Source: an uncultured Acetatifactor sp. (lineage in GTDB: Bacteria; Bacillota; Clostridia; Lachnospirales; Lachnospiraceae). Taken from it: a stretch of 64,000 nucleotides of DNA. A model generated the notes under the pieces. It was not told where the DNA came from. It saw nothing but the letters and a program-made list of their open reading frames with translations, and ran no database searches. The stretch covers positions 1 through 64,000 of the forward strand of contig CAJUFB010000015.1 of the NCBI GenBank assembly GCA_910585805.1, in the 5' to 3' direction. Positions 8,402 through 16,543 of this stretch are shown here, one piece after another (position 1 is the stretch's first letter; every line of letters starts with the position of its first letter). A program made the translations under genes and the position numbers.

Positions 8402-8429
8402 TTTACAGATTTCGGATTTTCTGTATACT
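8402..8429 (+). promoter_or_regulatory. Candidate sigma-A promoter for the LytTR-LiaF pair
   Basis: TTTACA at 8402-8407 and TATACT at 8424-8429 are separated by 16 bp, about 95 bp upstream of the LytTR start codon. The gap after tcdA contains no terminator-like hairpin. Confidence 0.55.
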
Positions 8430-8523
8430 GGAACCATAAGCTTATAAAAGGACCAGGGTCGGACAGAGCAGGAACTGGTTATAGCCAATTCCTTAAGAAC
8501 ATCGCAGCAGAAAAGGAAATGAT

Positions 8524-8985
8524 ATGAAGGTAAAGATTGAGATCGAGGAAGGACTGGCAGAAGAGGAAGTCATCCTCCGGTGCAGCCGCTTAAGCGACAA
8601 TATCGTCAGCCTGCAAAACTACATATCGAAACAGGGAAACGCCAGACGATGCCTTTCCCTGCGGAATGCCGGGACGGAATTCTATATCCCCATGGAGGAT
8701 ATCTATTTCTTTGAGACAGAGGGACGCCAGATGCGCGCCCACACGGCGGACCGGATTTTTTCCTGTGACTACAGGCTCTACGAACTGGAGGAGCTTTTGC
8801 CGGGAAGCTTTATGCGGATCTCCAAATCATCCATTGCAAATCTGGATCTGGTCTACTCCGTCACAAGAAACCTGACGGCATCCAGCGTGATGGAGTTTGC
8901 GGGAAGCAGCAAAAAAGCTATGGTGTCCCGGGCTTATTTCAAGGCAGTGACAGAACGCCTGAAGGACAGAAAGCTCGGGGTGTAG
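8524..8985 (+). CDS. LytTR-domain DNA-binding regulator
   Basis: This 153-residue protein has a C-terminal LytTR DNA-binding domain (about residues 45-148). Typical features are EDIYFFETEGRQ, the DYRLYELEELLP segment and FMRISKSSIANLDLV. No receiver domain is present; the N-terminal 45 residues are short. This standalone architecture is common in Firmicutes, where such regulators sit beside small membrane proteins that may modulate them. Here a LiaF-like membrane protein starts 35 bp downstream, so the pair is likely one transcriptional unit and a cell-envelope response module. The target promoter is unknown; autoregulation would fit but is inference. Confidence 0.85.
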   Translation: MKVKIEIEEGLAEEEVILRCSRLSDNIVSLQNYISKQGNARRCLSLRNAGTEFYIPMEDIYFFETEGRQMRAHTADRIFSCDYRLYELEELLPGSFMRISKSSIANLDLVYSVTRNLTASSVMEFAGSSKKAMVSRAYFKAVTERLKDRKLGV

Positions 8986-9020
8986 AAGGTGCAGATGCGG
9001 AACTGAAACAGGAGGTAATT

Positions 9021-9731
9021 ATGAGTAGCAGAAAAAGTTTTTTTGGGGGAATGGTTCTTTTGCTGGCGGCGGCAGCCCTGCTGCTGGGCAGGCTTGGATA
9101 TCTGGAGGGAGTAGGATTCTGGACAATCCTGTTCAGCGCGTTCCTGATATCATTTCTGGTGAAGGGCATTGTGAGGCTGAGGATCGGCACGATCCTGTTT
9201 TCACTGGCTTTTCTGGTCATTGTCAACGATAAATGGCTGCATCTGGAGGCTATTACGCCCTGGCCCGTTCTGGGAGCTGCATTACTGGGTACCATCGGGC
9301 TGAAAATGCTGTTTCCGAAGCTTGGCAGGTACCGGGGCAGCCATCTTGTGAGAATAGGTGAGTGGAACGGAAACAGCATGATACAGGATTATACCGGGGA
9401 CGGGGAATGTGTTTCTTATGACAATGTTTTTGGCCAGTCGGTAAAGTATGTGTCAGGGGTTATCCGCCAGGTGGATGTGGATAATGTGTTCGGGTCCGTG
9501 CAGATCTATTTTACGGAAGCATTTCTATACGGAGGCACCGCCTCTGTAAATGTGGACAATGTATTCGGAAGTGTGGTAATCTATGTCCCGCAGGCATGGA
9601 GAGTGGAACTGAATACGGAAAATGTATTCGGCTTTTCGAAGCAGTCGGGAAAACGCAGTATGGATGGGGAAAATGTGATCCATGTAGGCGGCGACGTGAT
9701 CTTCGGAAATCTGGAGGTGATATCCGTGTAA
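9021..9731 (+). CDS. LiaF-like membrane protein
   Basis: The first about 95 residues contain three to four hydrophobic segments (for example GGMVLLLAAAALLLGRLGYL and a second near residues 32-48). The C-terminal half is a beta-repeat domain with recurring D/E-N-V-F-G motifs at several positions, resembling the LiaF C-terminal domain of cell-wall-antibiotic response systems. Length is 236 residues. A strong GGAGG precedes ATG 9021. It lies directly after the LytTR regulator, which suggests membrane-linked control of that regulator or a shared envelope-stress role. The gene is followed closely by a family A repeat rather than by a conventional terminator. Confidence 0.78.
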   Translation: MSSRKSFFGGMVLLLAAAALLLGRLGYLEGVGFWTILFSAFLISFLVKGIVRLRIGTILFSLAFLVIVNDKWLHLEAITPWPVLGAALLGTIGLKMLFPKLGRYRGSHLVRIGEWNGNSMIQDYTGDGECVSYDNVFGQSVKYVSGVIRQVDVDNVFGSVQIYFTEAFLYGGTASVNVDNVFGSVVIYVPQAWRVELNTENVFGFSKQSGKRSMDGENVIHVGGDVIFGNLEVISV

Positions 9732-9789
9732 CATTTGAGCGCGGCTTTCGGGTGCGGGCCGGACACCGGCTTGGATGAGTGAGCAGGAA

Positions 9790-9889
9790 TTATACTGCAG
9801 ACCGCCAGGATTTACAGTGATGCCTCCGGGAAAATACCTGGCGGTCTGCAGTCGGGATGTACTGCAGATTCAACCGGTGCGCAGTATAA
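9790..9889 (+). repeat. Family A repeat element, copy 1
   Basis: The element is bounded by short terminal inverted repeats TTATACTGC (9790-9798) and GCAGTATAA (9881-9889). Inside, a perfect 16-bp inverted repeat (9794-9809 with 9837-9852) forms a long hairpin, and TACTGC (9860-9865) with GCAGTA (9881-9886) forms a second. Near-identical copies occur at 19357-19458 and 61895-61997. It encodes no protein. It lies between the LiaF-like gene and the amidase gene. Confidence 0.85.
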
Positions 9890-9913
9890 ATGAGACAGAG
9901 GAACGTAGGGCAG

Positions 9914-9956
9914 GCCCTCCGCATATCTTATAGAAAGGTATGCGGAGGGTCTTTTT
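9914..9956 (+). promoter_or_regulatory. Terminator-like hairpin that contains the amidase ribosome binding site
   Basis: CCCTCCGCATA at 9915-9925 pairs perfectly with TATGCGGAGGG at 9939-9949, followed by TCTTTTT. The 3' arm holds GGAGGG (9944-9949), which is exactly 7 bp before ATG 9957 and is the only plausible ribosome binding site for the amidase. The same hairpin therefore looks able to end transcription from upstream and to hide the ribosome binding site. Confidence 0.65.
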
Positions 9957-10490
9957 ATGGCTTTGGTGGCAATCGATGCCGGACACGGCGGCGCGAATCC
10001 GGGAGCGGTATACAATGGCAGGCGGGAAAAGGAGGATGCGCTTGCGTTGGCCCTTGCAGTGGGACAGATCCTGGAACAGAACGGTGTGGAGGTATATTAT
10101 ACCAGAACCACCGATATCTATGAGTCCCCTGCCCGGAAAGCCGAGGAGGGGAATGCTGTGGGAGCGGATTACTTTGTATCCCTTCACCGCAATTCCAGTA
10201 CCTATTCAAATGAGTATACGGGAGTGGAGACACTGGTGTACGATTACTATGGAGAAGCGGCGCGGCTTGCCGGCAATATCAATGCCCGCCTGGAACAGGT
10301 CGGATTCGAGAACCTGGGGGTTAATGAGAGGAAGGACCTGGTAGTGCTGAACCGCACCGACATGCCGGCAGTGCTGGTGGAGGTGGGATTTGTCAATTCG
10401 GATGCGGATAATCAGCTGCTGGATGAACGCTTTCACGATGTGGCATGGGCAATCGCGGAAGGGATCCTGGCTGCGGTATGGAGCGCGTAA
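9957..10490 (+). CDS. N-acetylmuramoyl-L-alanine amidase (Amidase_3)
   Basis: This 177-residue catalytic domain is predicted to cleave the amide bond between N-acetylmuramic acid and the stem peptide using zinc. Zinc-binding and catalytic landmarks are the AIDAGHGG start (His11), the Glu in GRREKEDALALALA, FVSLHRNSS (second His) and the VLVEVGFVNSDADN motif with the catalytic Glu. No signal peptide, membrane segment or cell-wall binding module is present, so export is unexplained; a cytoplasmic, prophage-like or non-classical route is possible. The start is fixed by a ribosome binding site inside a hairpin. pstS follows after 54 bp. Confidence 0.88.
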   Translation: MALVAIDAGHGGANPGAVYNGRREKEDALALALAVGQILEQNGVEVYYTRTTDIYESPARKAEEGNAVGADYFVSLHRNSSTYSNEYTGVETLVYDYYGEAARLAGNINARLEQVGFENLGVNERKDLVVLNRTDMPAVLVEVGFVNSDADNQLLDERFHDVAWAIAEGILAAVWSA

Positions 10491-10544
10491 ACTCCATCCT
10501 TCAGCAAAGCCGCCGAAACGGTAAAACCACAGGGGAGAGGAAGA

Positions 10545-11609
10545 ATGGAGAGACTGGAAAAGCTTGTGAAGGACAGATCGGGAATCCTGCTGATACTGGT
10601 GGGGGCGGTCCTGATCTTCTGGGATATATACCGTCCTTTTGCGGGAGACGTAACGGATGGGCAGGTGACCCGGGCAGAGGAAACTGTATACAGTCCGGGG
10701 CGTGTGGCGGGACAGGCGCTGCAGGAGAACCAGATGACAGGAGTAAAAAACCCATGGCCGGATGCAGAGCGGCAGGAGCAGCAGAACCGGAATGCGCAGG
10801 GAACCGGTGAACAGGCGCGGGAAGACACCCGGAAACCGGCCGGATGCCTGCAGCTTGCGGGGAGCTCATCCATGGAAAGATATGCCGGCGCTCTGGCCGA
10901 GGGATTTATGGAAAAGTATCCGGAGGTGGATGTGATCCTTCAGTTTACAGGCTCCAGCGCAGGGATTGCGTCAGTGACAGGCGGCAGCGCGGATATCGGA
11001 ATGTCTTCCAGATATTTGACTGAGGAGGAGAAAGCGGCAGGCGCGGTGGAAAACATTGCGGGGGCTGACTGCATTGCCCTGTGCGCAAATCCTGCCAACG
11101 GAGTCACCGGGCTTACCGGAGAGCAGCTTTCACGGCTTTATACCGGAGAAATCGCGGATTGGTCCCAACTGGGAGGCGGGAAGCTGCCTGTCGTTCTCAT
11201 CGGAAGGGAGGCTGGTTCCGGAACCAGGCGCGCCTTTGAGGAACTGCTGGGGCTTGCTGACCGGTGTACATATGCCAATGAACTGGACAGTACGGGAGCT
11301 GTCATGGCAAGGATTGAAGTCACACCCGGCGCCATCGGGTATGTGTCCCTGGAAGCGGCGGACAGGATGCGCAGAGAGGCAGAAACGGAAGGCGGAGCCG
11401 GGGCTGTCTGTACGGTTCTTTCGCTGGACGGGACAGTCCCCTCCATGGAAAATGTGGACAACGGCAGCTATCCGCTGTACAGGCCGTTTATCATGGTTAC
11501 CAGAGGGGAAGCAGAAGACGGAAATGAACTGGTACGTGCATGGTTATCCTATGTGGAAAGTGAAGAAGGCAGAGGAATTGCGGAAAAAATGGGGATCGGC
11601 ATGAATTGA
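10545..11609 (+). CDS. pstS: Phosphate ABC transporter substrate-binding protein
   Basis: This 354-residue protein has a periplasmic-binding-protein domain of the PstS type (residues about 100-350). It carries GSSSMERYAGALAEGF, the phosphate-contacting TGSSAGIASVTGGSADIGMSSR region and REAGSGTRRAFEEL. The N-terminus has one hydrophobic segment (about residues 14-27) followed by a linker rich in Gln, Glu and Arg. No lipobox cysteine is visible, whereas Gram-positive PstS proteins are normally lipoproteins, so this one seems anchored by an uncleaved helix. GAGAGGAAG precedes ATG 10545. It begins the pstSCAB cluster, and pstC follows closely. Confidence 0.9.
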   Translation: MERLEKLVKDRSGILLILVGAVLIFWDIYRPFAGDVTDGQVTRAEETVYSPGRVAGQALQENQMTGVKNPWPDAERQEQQNRNAQGTGEQAREDTRKPAGCLQLAGSSSMERYAGALAEGFMEKYPEVDVILQFTGSSAGIASVTGGSADIGMSSRYLTEEEKAAGAVENIAGADCIALCANPANGVTGLTGEQLSRLYTGEIADWSQLGGGKLPVVLIGREAGSGTRRAFEELLGLADRCTYANELDSTGAVMARIEVTPGAIGYVSLEAADRMRREAETEGGAGAVCTVLSLDGTVPSMENVDNGSYPLYRPFIMVTRGEAEDGNELVRAWLSYVESEEGRGIAEKMGIGMN

Positions 11610-11674
11610 CCCTGTGGACGGAACCGGGGGGAAGATGGAATGCGGCCGGGGAGTGCGGGAAAGGAGTGTGGGCA

Positions 11675-12601
11675 TTGGATTTTGAAAAGAGAAGAAAGGC
11701 AGCAGAAGCGCTGGCATGGATTTTTTTCTTTGTCTGTGGGATCTTTACCGTTTTAGCGGTTGCGGCGGTAACGTTTTATATGATATGCATGGGGCTGCCG
11801 GCGCTCAGGCAGATCGGACTGAAGGAAATTTTCTTTGGCACCCGTTGGAAGCCAACTGCGGCAGAGCCGGAATTCGGCATTTTTTATATCATACTTACTT
11901 CTTTGCTTGGAACCCTCCTTGCAGCGGCTGTGGGAGTTCCTCTGGGGATTCTCACGGCAGTGTATCTGGCTGAACTGGCGGACAGAAGGCGGGCAGGGCT
12001 GGTCAGGGCTGCGGTGGAGGTGCTGGCGGGGATCCCTTCCGTTATATACGGCCTGTTGGGAATATATATATTAAATCCCGTTGTATACCGGTTGGAGAGG
12101 AAGCTGTTTGCCGGATCGGACAGCCACACCTTTACGGGTGGGGCAAATCTGATTTCTGCCGTCATTGTGCTGTCGGTTATGATGCTGCCCACGGTGATAC
12201 ATATCAGCGAGACTTCCATCCGCGCGGTCCGCCCCGGTATCAGGGAGGCTTCCCTGGCGCTGGGGGCGGACCGGGTACAGACGATTTTCTGTTCCGTCCT
12301 GCCGGCTGCCCGTTCCGGCATCCTGACTGCCGTGATCCTGGGGGTTGGCAGGGCGGCGGGAGAAGCCATGGCCATTACGCTGGTGTCAGGGGGAAGTGTC
12401 AACGCGCCTTTTCCCTTTTATTCCGTGCGCTTCCTTACCACGGCTATTGTCAGCGAGATGGGATATGCCCAGGGACTTCACAGACAGATGCTGTTTACCA
12501 TAGGGCTGATCCTGCTGGGATTTATCCTGCTGGTGAACGGGACAGCGAAGCTGATTTTGGGAAAGGGGGCGGAAAAGTATGGAACGGACGGGACAGGATA
12601 A
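11675..12601 (+). CDS. pstC: Phosphate ABC transporter permease PstC
   Basis: This is one of two membrane subunits of the high-affinity phosphate importer. About six hydrophobic segments are visible, with the binding-protein-dependent transport loop EASLALGADRVQTIFCSVLPAARSGI, split here by landmark EASLALGADR. TTG 11675 is chosen because AAAGGAG lies 8 bp upstream and the protein then begins LDFEKRRKAAEALAW as expected. An upstream in-frame TTG at 11606 would add 23 residues without a ribosome binding site. Length is 308 residues. It overlaps pstA by 23 bp, indicating translational coupling. Confidence 0.9.
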   Translation: MDFEKRRKAAEALAWIFFFVCGIFTVLAVAAVTFYMICMGLPALRQIGLKEIFFGTRWKPTAAEPEFGIFYIILTSLLGTLLAAAVGVPLGILTAVYLAELADRRRAGLVRAAVEVLAGIPSVIYGLLGIYILNPVVYRLERKLFAGSDSHTFTGGANLISAVIVLSVMMLPTVIHISETSIRAVRPGIREASLALGADRVQTIFCSVLPAARSGILTAVILGVGRAAGEAMAITLVSGGSVNAPFPFYSVRFLTTAIVSEMGYAQGLHRQMLFTIGLILLGFILLVNGTAKLILGKGAEKYGTDGTG

Positions 12602-13499
12602 GGGGATGCTGCGCCGCGGAGAAATGCACCCGGGCACAGTATTCCTGCTGGCGGCAGTGTATGGGGCAGCTTCTTTTTCGGTGGTGCTGCTGTTGGGAAT
12701 TGCGGGATATGTATTTTTCAGGGGATTCAGGGAGCTGAGTCTCCGCTTCTTCCTGTCGGTTACCAGTGCGCTGAAGGGAACCGTGGGAATTGCGGGAAAT
12801 ATGGTGAATACGCTGTATATGATCATCCTTACGCTTGCCATGGCAGTTCCGGCAGGCGTGGGAGCGGCGGTTTATCTGAATGAGTATGCCGGAAAGAGCA
12901 GGCCGGTGCGTGCCGTGTCCTTTGCGGTGGATATCCTGGCAGGAATTCCCTCCATTGTTTTCGGGCTATTCGGAATGGTGCTTTTCGGGAATGTGATGGG
13001 ACTCGGATATTCTCTGCTGACCGGCGCGCTGACGCTGGGATTGATGGTCCTGCCTCTGATCGTGGAAAATACGCAGGCAGCGCTGCAGGCAGTCCCCCGG
13101 GGTTACAGACAGGGGGCGCTGGGAATGGGGGCAGGGAAATGGGAACTGATCCGGACGATTCTCCTTCCCGGGGCAAAAAGCGGGATTCTGTCGGGGATCA
13201 TACTGGCAGTGGGGCGGATCGTGGGAGAGTCGGCAGCGCTGCTGTTTACGGCGGGAAGCGCCAGGATTCTGCCCGGATTGGGGAGCGGGTTCCCGAAAGA
13301 TATCACTGTGCTGCGGGATAAGATCCTGGAGCCGGGGGGAACGCTTACAGTCGAACTGTATCTGCAGATGCAGAATGGGGAGTACGGGGCGGCATTTGGC
13401 ATCGGCTGTGTATTGATCCTGCTTACTTTTCTGATGAACCTTCTGTTGAAACTGATTTCCCGAACCGGGGGAGGGCAGGAGGAAGATTTTTATGGATAA
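12579..13499 (+). CDS. pstA: Phosphate ABC transporter permease PstA
   Basis: This 306-residue protein is the second membrane subunit of the phosphate importer. It has about six hydrophobic segments, with the family feature GIPSIVFGLFGMVLFG near residue 125 and the permease loop GALGMGAGKWELIRTILLPG near residue 180. A GGGGGCGG-type ribosome binding site lies inside the end of pstC before ATG 12579. Its 3' end overlaps pstB by 8 bp, so the transporter genes are translationally linked. Confidence 0.9.
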   Translation: MERTGQDKGMLRRGEMHPGTVFLLAAVYGAASFSVVLLLGIAGYVFFRGFRELSLRFFLSVTSALKGTVGIAGNMVNTLYMIILTLAMAVPAGVGAAVYLNEYAGKSRPVRAVSFAVDILAGIPSIVFGLFGMVLFGNVMGLGYSLLTGALTLGLMVLPLIVENTQAALQAVPRGYRQGALGMGAGKWELIRTILLPGAKSGILSGIILAVGRIVGESAALLFTAGSARILPGLGSGFPKDITVLRDKILEPGGTLTVELYLQMQNGEYGAAFGIGCVLILLTFLMNLLLKLISRTGGGQEEDFYG

Positions 13500-14262
13500 T
13501 AAAGCCGGAACAAAAGCGGTCAAACTGTCGGCCCGGCATCTGAATCTGTGGTACGGTGAAAAGCAGGCTCTGAAAGAGATCAGCATGGAGATCAGGAAAA
13601 ACACGGTGACGGCTCTCATCGGCCCCAGCGGATGCGGGAAATCCACTTTTCTGCGGTGCTTTAACCGCATGAATGAGCAGTTCGGAAATGTGCGTATGGC
13701 AGGCAGTGTATTGCTGGACGGGGAAGACATTTATAAAAGAAAAGCGGATGTCACGGCGCTGCGGAAGCGGGTGGGGATGGTTTTTCAATCGCCGAATCCT
13801 TTTCCCATGAGCATTTATGACAATGTGGCCTACGGTCCCAGGCTTCATGGAATGAAAAGCAGACAGCAGCTGCAGCAGACTGTGGAAAAGGCCCTGCGCG
13901 GCGCTGCCATATTCGAAGAAGTAAAAGATACCCTGAAAAAGCCCGCTCTGGGCCTCTCCGGAGGACAACAGCAAAGGCTCTGCATTGCCAGAGCGCTGGC
14001 GGCAGAGCCTGAAGTGCTGCTGATGGATGAGCCGACCTCCGCGCTGGATCCGGTTTCCACCCTGAAGATAGAAGACCTGATCCGAAAACTGAGAGAAAAC
14101 TATACCATTGTCATTGTGACCCACAACATGCAGCAGGCGGCCAGGATAGCCGATACGGCCGCTTTTTTCCTGTCAGGGGAACTGGTGGAATACGACAGCG
14201 CAGATACCGTTTTCTGCCGCCCCAGGGATAAGCGGACGCAGCAGTATATTATGGGACTGTAA
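13492..14262 (+). CDS. pstB: Phosphate ABC transporter ATP-binding protein
   Basis: This 256-residue ATPase powers the importer. Walker A GPSGCGKS is near residue 40, the signature LSGGQQQRL near 158, and Walker B LLMDEPTSALDP near 178; the switch His lies in IVTHNMQQ. Length and motifs are standard for PstB. GGAGGAAG precedes ATG 13492. It is the last gene of the cluster and a strong terminator follows within 10 bp. No phoU gene is adjacent, which differs from many Firmicutes pst operons. Confidence 0.94.
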   Translation: MDNKAGTKAVKLSARHLNLWYGEKQALKEISMEIRKNTVTALIGPSGCGKSTFLRCFNRMNEQFGNVRMAGSVLLDGEDIYKRKADVTALRKRVGMVFQSPNPFPMSIYDNVAYGPRLHGMKSRQQLQQTVEKALRGAAIFEEVKDTLKKPALGLSGGQQQRLCIARALAAEPEVLLMDEPTSALDPVSTLKIEDLIRKLRENYTIVIVTHNMQQAARIADTAAFFLSGELVEYDSADTVFCRPRDKRTQQYIMGL

Positions 14263-14269
14263 TAAACGG

Positions 14270-14313
14270 AAGCTTCCCGGAAGCCATGCGCCTGTTTCCG
14301 GGAAGCTTTTTTT
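14270..14313 (+). terminator. Rho-independent terminator after pstB
   Basis: A perfect 13-bp inverted repeat (14270-14282 with 14296-14308) is followed by a run of T. It ends the pst operon and separates it from the convergent CorC-like gene. The minus-strand side lacks a good T run, so it looks one-directional. Confidence 0.92.
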
Positions 14314-14338
14314 GGGGAGATCCGAACAGGCGGTGGAC

Positions 14339-15649
14339 TCAGGATTCACTTTCCTTCTCGGTGTCATTGCTGTCCGGATCGGCATCTTCCTCATCTGCCT
14401 TCTTTTCCGGCAGGGTCATCAGCACCTTGACGATACGGTTCTGCTCAATCCCCTGAACCTTCAGTTTAACGCCGTTCTCCAGGGTGACTTCCTCCTGGTC
14501 CTCCGGCAGTCGGTCCAGATTTTCGATGATGATGCCGCCTATGGAATCATAGTCTTCACTTTCCAGTTCCGTGTCCAGTTCGTCGTTGATGTCGTCCAGC
14601 TTCATGCTGCCTTCCACCAGATAGGTGTTCTCATCCATCTTCTGGATGTATTCTTCTTCGTCGGCATCGTATTCGTCGCGGATCTCGCCGACGATTTCCT
14701 CCAGCAGATCTTCCAGGGTGATCATGCCCACAGTGGCGCCGTACTCATTGAGCACAAAAGTGACGCTTGTGGCCCGTTCACGGAGTTCGTAAAGCAGGTC
14801 GGAGACTTTTTTGAATTCATATGTAAAATGGGCATCCCGCAGGATGGATTTTACCTGGAAATGCTCCTTATCCTCCGTGAGGATGAAGTCCTTGATATTG
14901 ATCAGACCGATGATATTGTCTTTATCATCCTCATATACGGGGAAACGGGTGTACATGGACTCGCGGAAAACTGCCTGGACTTCGCTGTAAGTGGCATTGA
15001 TGTCCACCGTCACCATATTGATCCTGGGGATCATGATATCCTTGGCCAGGGCATCCGAAAAATCGAACACATTATAGATCATTTCCCGTTCTTCGGTTTC
15101 GATGACGCCGTCGGCATGGCTGACTTCCACATAGGTGCGCAGCTCGGCCTCTGTCATGGTGGTGATCTTCCTGCTGGGATCAATGCGCAGCATACGCAGG
15201 ATGCCGTTTGACATTTTGTCCACTACGAAAATAACCGGCGTCATGATCTGCATCAGTCCGAAGACGACACCGCTGTAGGCAAGCGTGATTTTTTCTGAGG
15301 AAAGCATGGCCCAGGTTTTTGGGATGATCTCACCGCAGAGAAGGATCACCATGGTCAGGACGCCGGTGCCTATAGCCACCGGGATTCCGAACTGCAGGGC
15401 GATGGTAGTGGTCAGGGCAGAGGTGGACAGGTTCACGATGTTGTTGCCGATGAGGACGGTGCTCAGCATCTTGCTGTAATTCTTCAGGATCCGGTTCACC
15501 CTTGCGGCGCGTCTGTTCCCCTCTTCTTCCAGGGTCTGCATCCGCACGCGGTTGACGGTACTGAAGGCTGTCTCTGCCGAAGAGAAATAGCCTGACAGAA
15601 TAATGAGAATGATAAGAACGATAAATTGTATACCTTCCGGGACTTCCAA
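14339..15649 (-). CDS. CNNM/CorC-family membrane protein with CBS domains (hemolysin C-like)
   Basis: This 436-residue protein has an N-terminal CNNM (DUF21) transmembrane domain of about 190 residues with three to four helices, a pair of CBS domains at about 205-330 (for example ARMPIRVD-like PRINMVTVD and TSVTFVLNEYGATVG), and a C-terminal CorC/HlyC domain. Members are linked to magnesium or cobalt efflux or homeostasis. The C-terminal tail is very acidic (EKKADEEDADPDSNDTEKESES). TTG is taken as the start because AAGGAG lies about 12 bp upstream and no ATG fits. It is the only minus-strand gene supported in the window and has its own good promoter. Confidence 0.9.
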   Translation of the reverse strand: MEVPEGIQFIVLIILIILSGYFSSAETAFSTVNRVRMQTLEEEGNRRAARVNRILKNYSKMLSTVLIGNNIVNLSTSALTTTIALQFGIPVAIGTGVLTMVILLCGEIIPKTWAMLSSEKITLAYSGVVFGLMQIMTPVIFVVDKMSNGILRMLRIDPSRKITTMTEAELRTYVEVSHADGVIETEEREMIYNVFDFSDALAKDIMIPRINMVTVDINATYSEVQAVFRESMYTRFPVYEDDKDNIIGLINIKDFILTEDKEHFQVKSILRDAHFTYEFKKVSDLLYELRERATSVTFVLNEYGATVGMITLEDLLEEIVGEIRDEYDADEEEYIQKMDENTYLVEGSMKLDDINDELDTELESEDYDSIGGIIIENLDRLPEDQEEVTLENGVKLKVQGIEQNRIVKVLMTLPEKKADEEDADPDSNDTEKESES

Positions 15650-15801
15650 AAAAATTTCACTCCTTTTCTTTCCATAATTTTGTCAGATATCTGCCGTCAT
15701 TGGATCCGGTGTCACGGGCGTCCATCTGATCTCATGTCCGTCTGACGGCGGACACCTGTTTAAGAAAGCGCAGATTTATTTCTGCACAATTCCTTAAGAT
15801 A

Positions 15802-15830
15802 AATATACAGAATCGGAAAGTAGTTGTCAA
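15802..15830 (-). promoter_or_regulatory. Sigma-A promoter for the CorC-like gene
   Basis: On the minus strand TTGACA (complement of 15825-15830) and TATATT (complement of 15802-15807) are separated by 17 bp. This gives a leader of roughly 145 nt before the TTG start. The leader has two small hairpins, TGTCCG/CGGACA at 15735-15754 and GCAGA/TCTGC at 15770-15785, with no match I recognise to the M-box. Confidence 0.7.
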
Positions 15831-15950
15831 GTTCTTGTATCATTGTGCATATGATTTTATAAAAAGTTTATAGACTTCAGGGGCAGCAGTAACGGTTCGG
15901 CGGTTTATGGACCGTGGTGCGGGCGCTGTGAGTCGGAACAGGGGGAAGAT

Positions 15951-16328
15951 ATGGAACAGGATCCGAAGACAGGAGGGATTCCGGTGGGTTTTCTGGTTAA
16001 AAGCCTGCTTTTTTCGTACATACTGACAGCGGCGTTGCTGGCATTGCTGGCATTTCTGCTGTATAGGCTGGGACTGGATGAGAAGATCGTTTCCATCGCG
16101 ATCACCGCAATTTATGTGGCAGGTACTTTTTTCGGAGGCTTTGTCATGGGAAAGAAGACGGGCAGCCGTAAATTTCTGTGGGGGCTGTTGATGGGAACGG
16201 TGTATTTCCTGGTTTTGGCAGTGGTGTCTCTGTGCGCGGGGAAGGGAAATATCCAGATGGGAAGCTCCTTTTTTACCACGCTGGCGCTGTGTGCGGGCGG
16301 AGGGATGCTGGGGGGCATGGTGAGCTGA
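15951..16328 (+). CDS. TIGR04086-like small membrane protein
   Basis: The 125-residue protein has four predicted membrane segments: LLFSYILTAALLALLAFLLY, a second around ITAIYVAGTFFGGFVMG, a third around GTVYFLVLAVVSLC and a C-terminal Gly-rich one ending GGGMLGGMVS. This matches the small four-helix family found in Clostridia (TIGR04086, YrzE-like), whose function is unknown. A GGGGGAAG ribosome binding site precedes ATG 15951. The gene stands alone between the divergent CorC-like gene and a decayed gene fragment. Confidence 0.78.
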   Translation: MEQDPKTGGIPVGFLVKSLLFSYILTAALLALLAFLLYRLGLDEKIVSIAITAIYVAGTFFGGFVMGKKTGSRKFLWGLLMGTVYFLVLAVVSLCAGKGNIQMGSSFFTTLALCAGGGMLGGMVS

Positions 16329-16345
16329 AGGCCTGAGCGATATGA

Positions 16346-16543
16346 TTTGTTGAAGCTGATTCCCCGGAAGAGGCGGCAGATTATTTCAATGGCAGCAAGA
16401 GTGTGGACGAGGTGGCTGAAGTGATCAGCAACCGGGTGCGGCTGTACCGGGATGAAGGGAAACGGGTACTGCATGTGAGAAATCGGAATCAGACAGTATT
16501 CATTCCGATGCGGAAAATCGAGAAGCTTTCAAAAAGGAGTTGA
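16346..16543 (+). pseudogene. Decayed fragment resembling the C-terminus of an ABC solute-binding protein
   Basis: The frame opens directly after a stop at 16343 with no start codon and runs for 65 codons to TGA 16541. It contains ADYFNGSKSVDEVAEVISNR, closely resembling the C-terminal helix pair of extracellular solute-binding proteins family 1, which typically ends there. The frame then continues for about 28 basic residues (around VFIPMRKIEKLSKRS), which is not typical of that family and loosely recalls a LytTR strand. No ribosome binding site or start was found, so I read it as a remnant. Confidence 0.5.
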
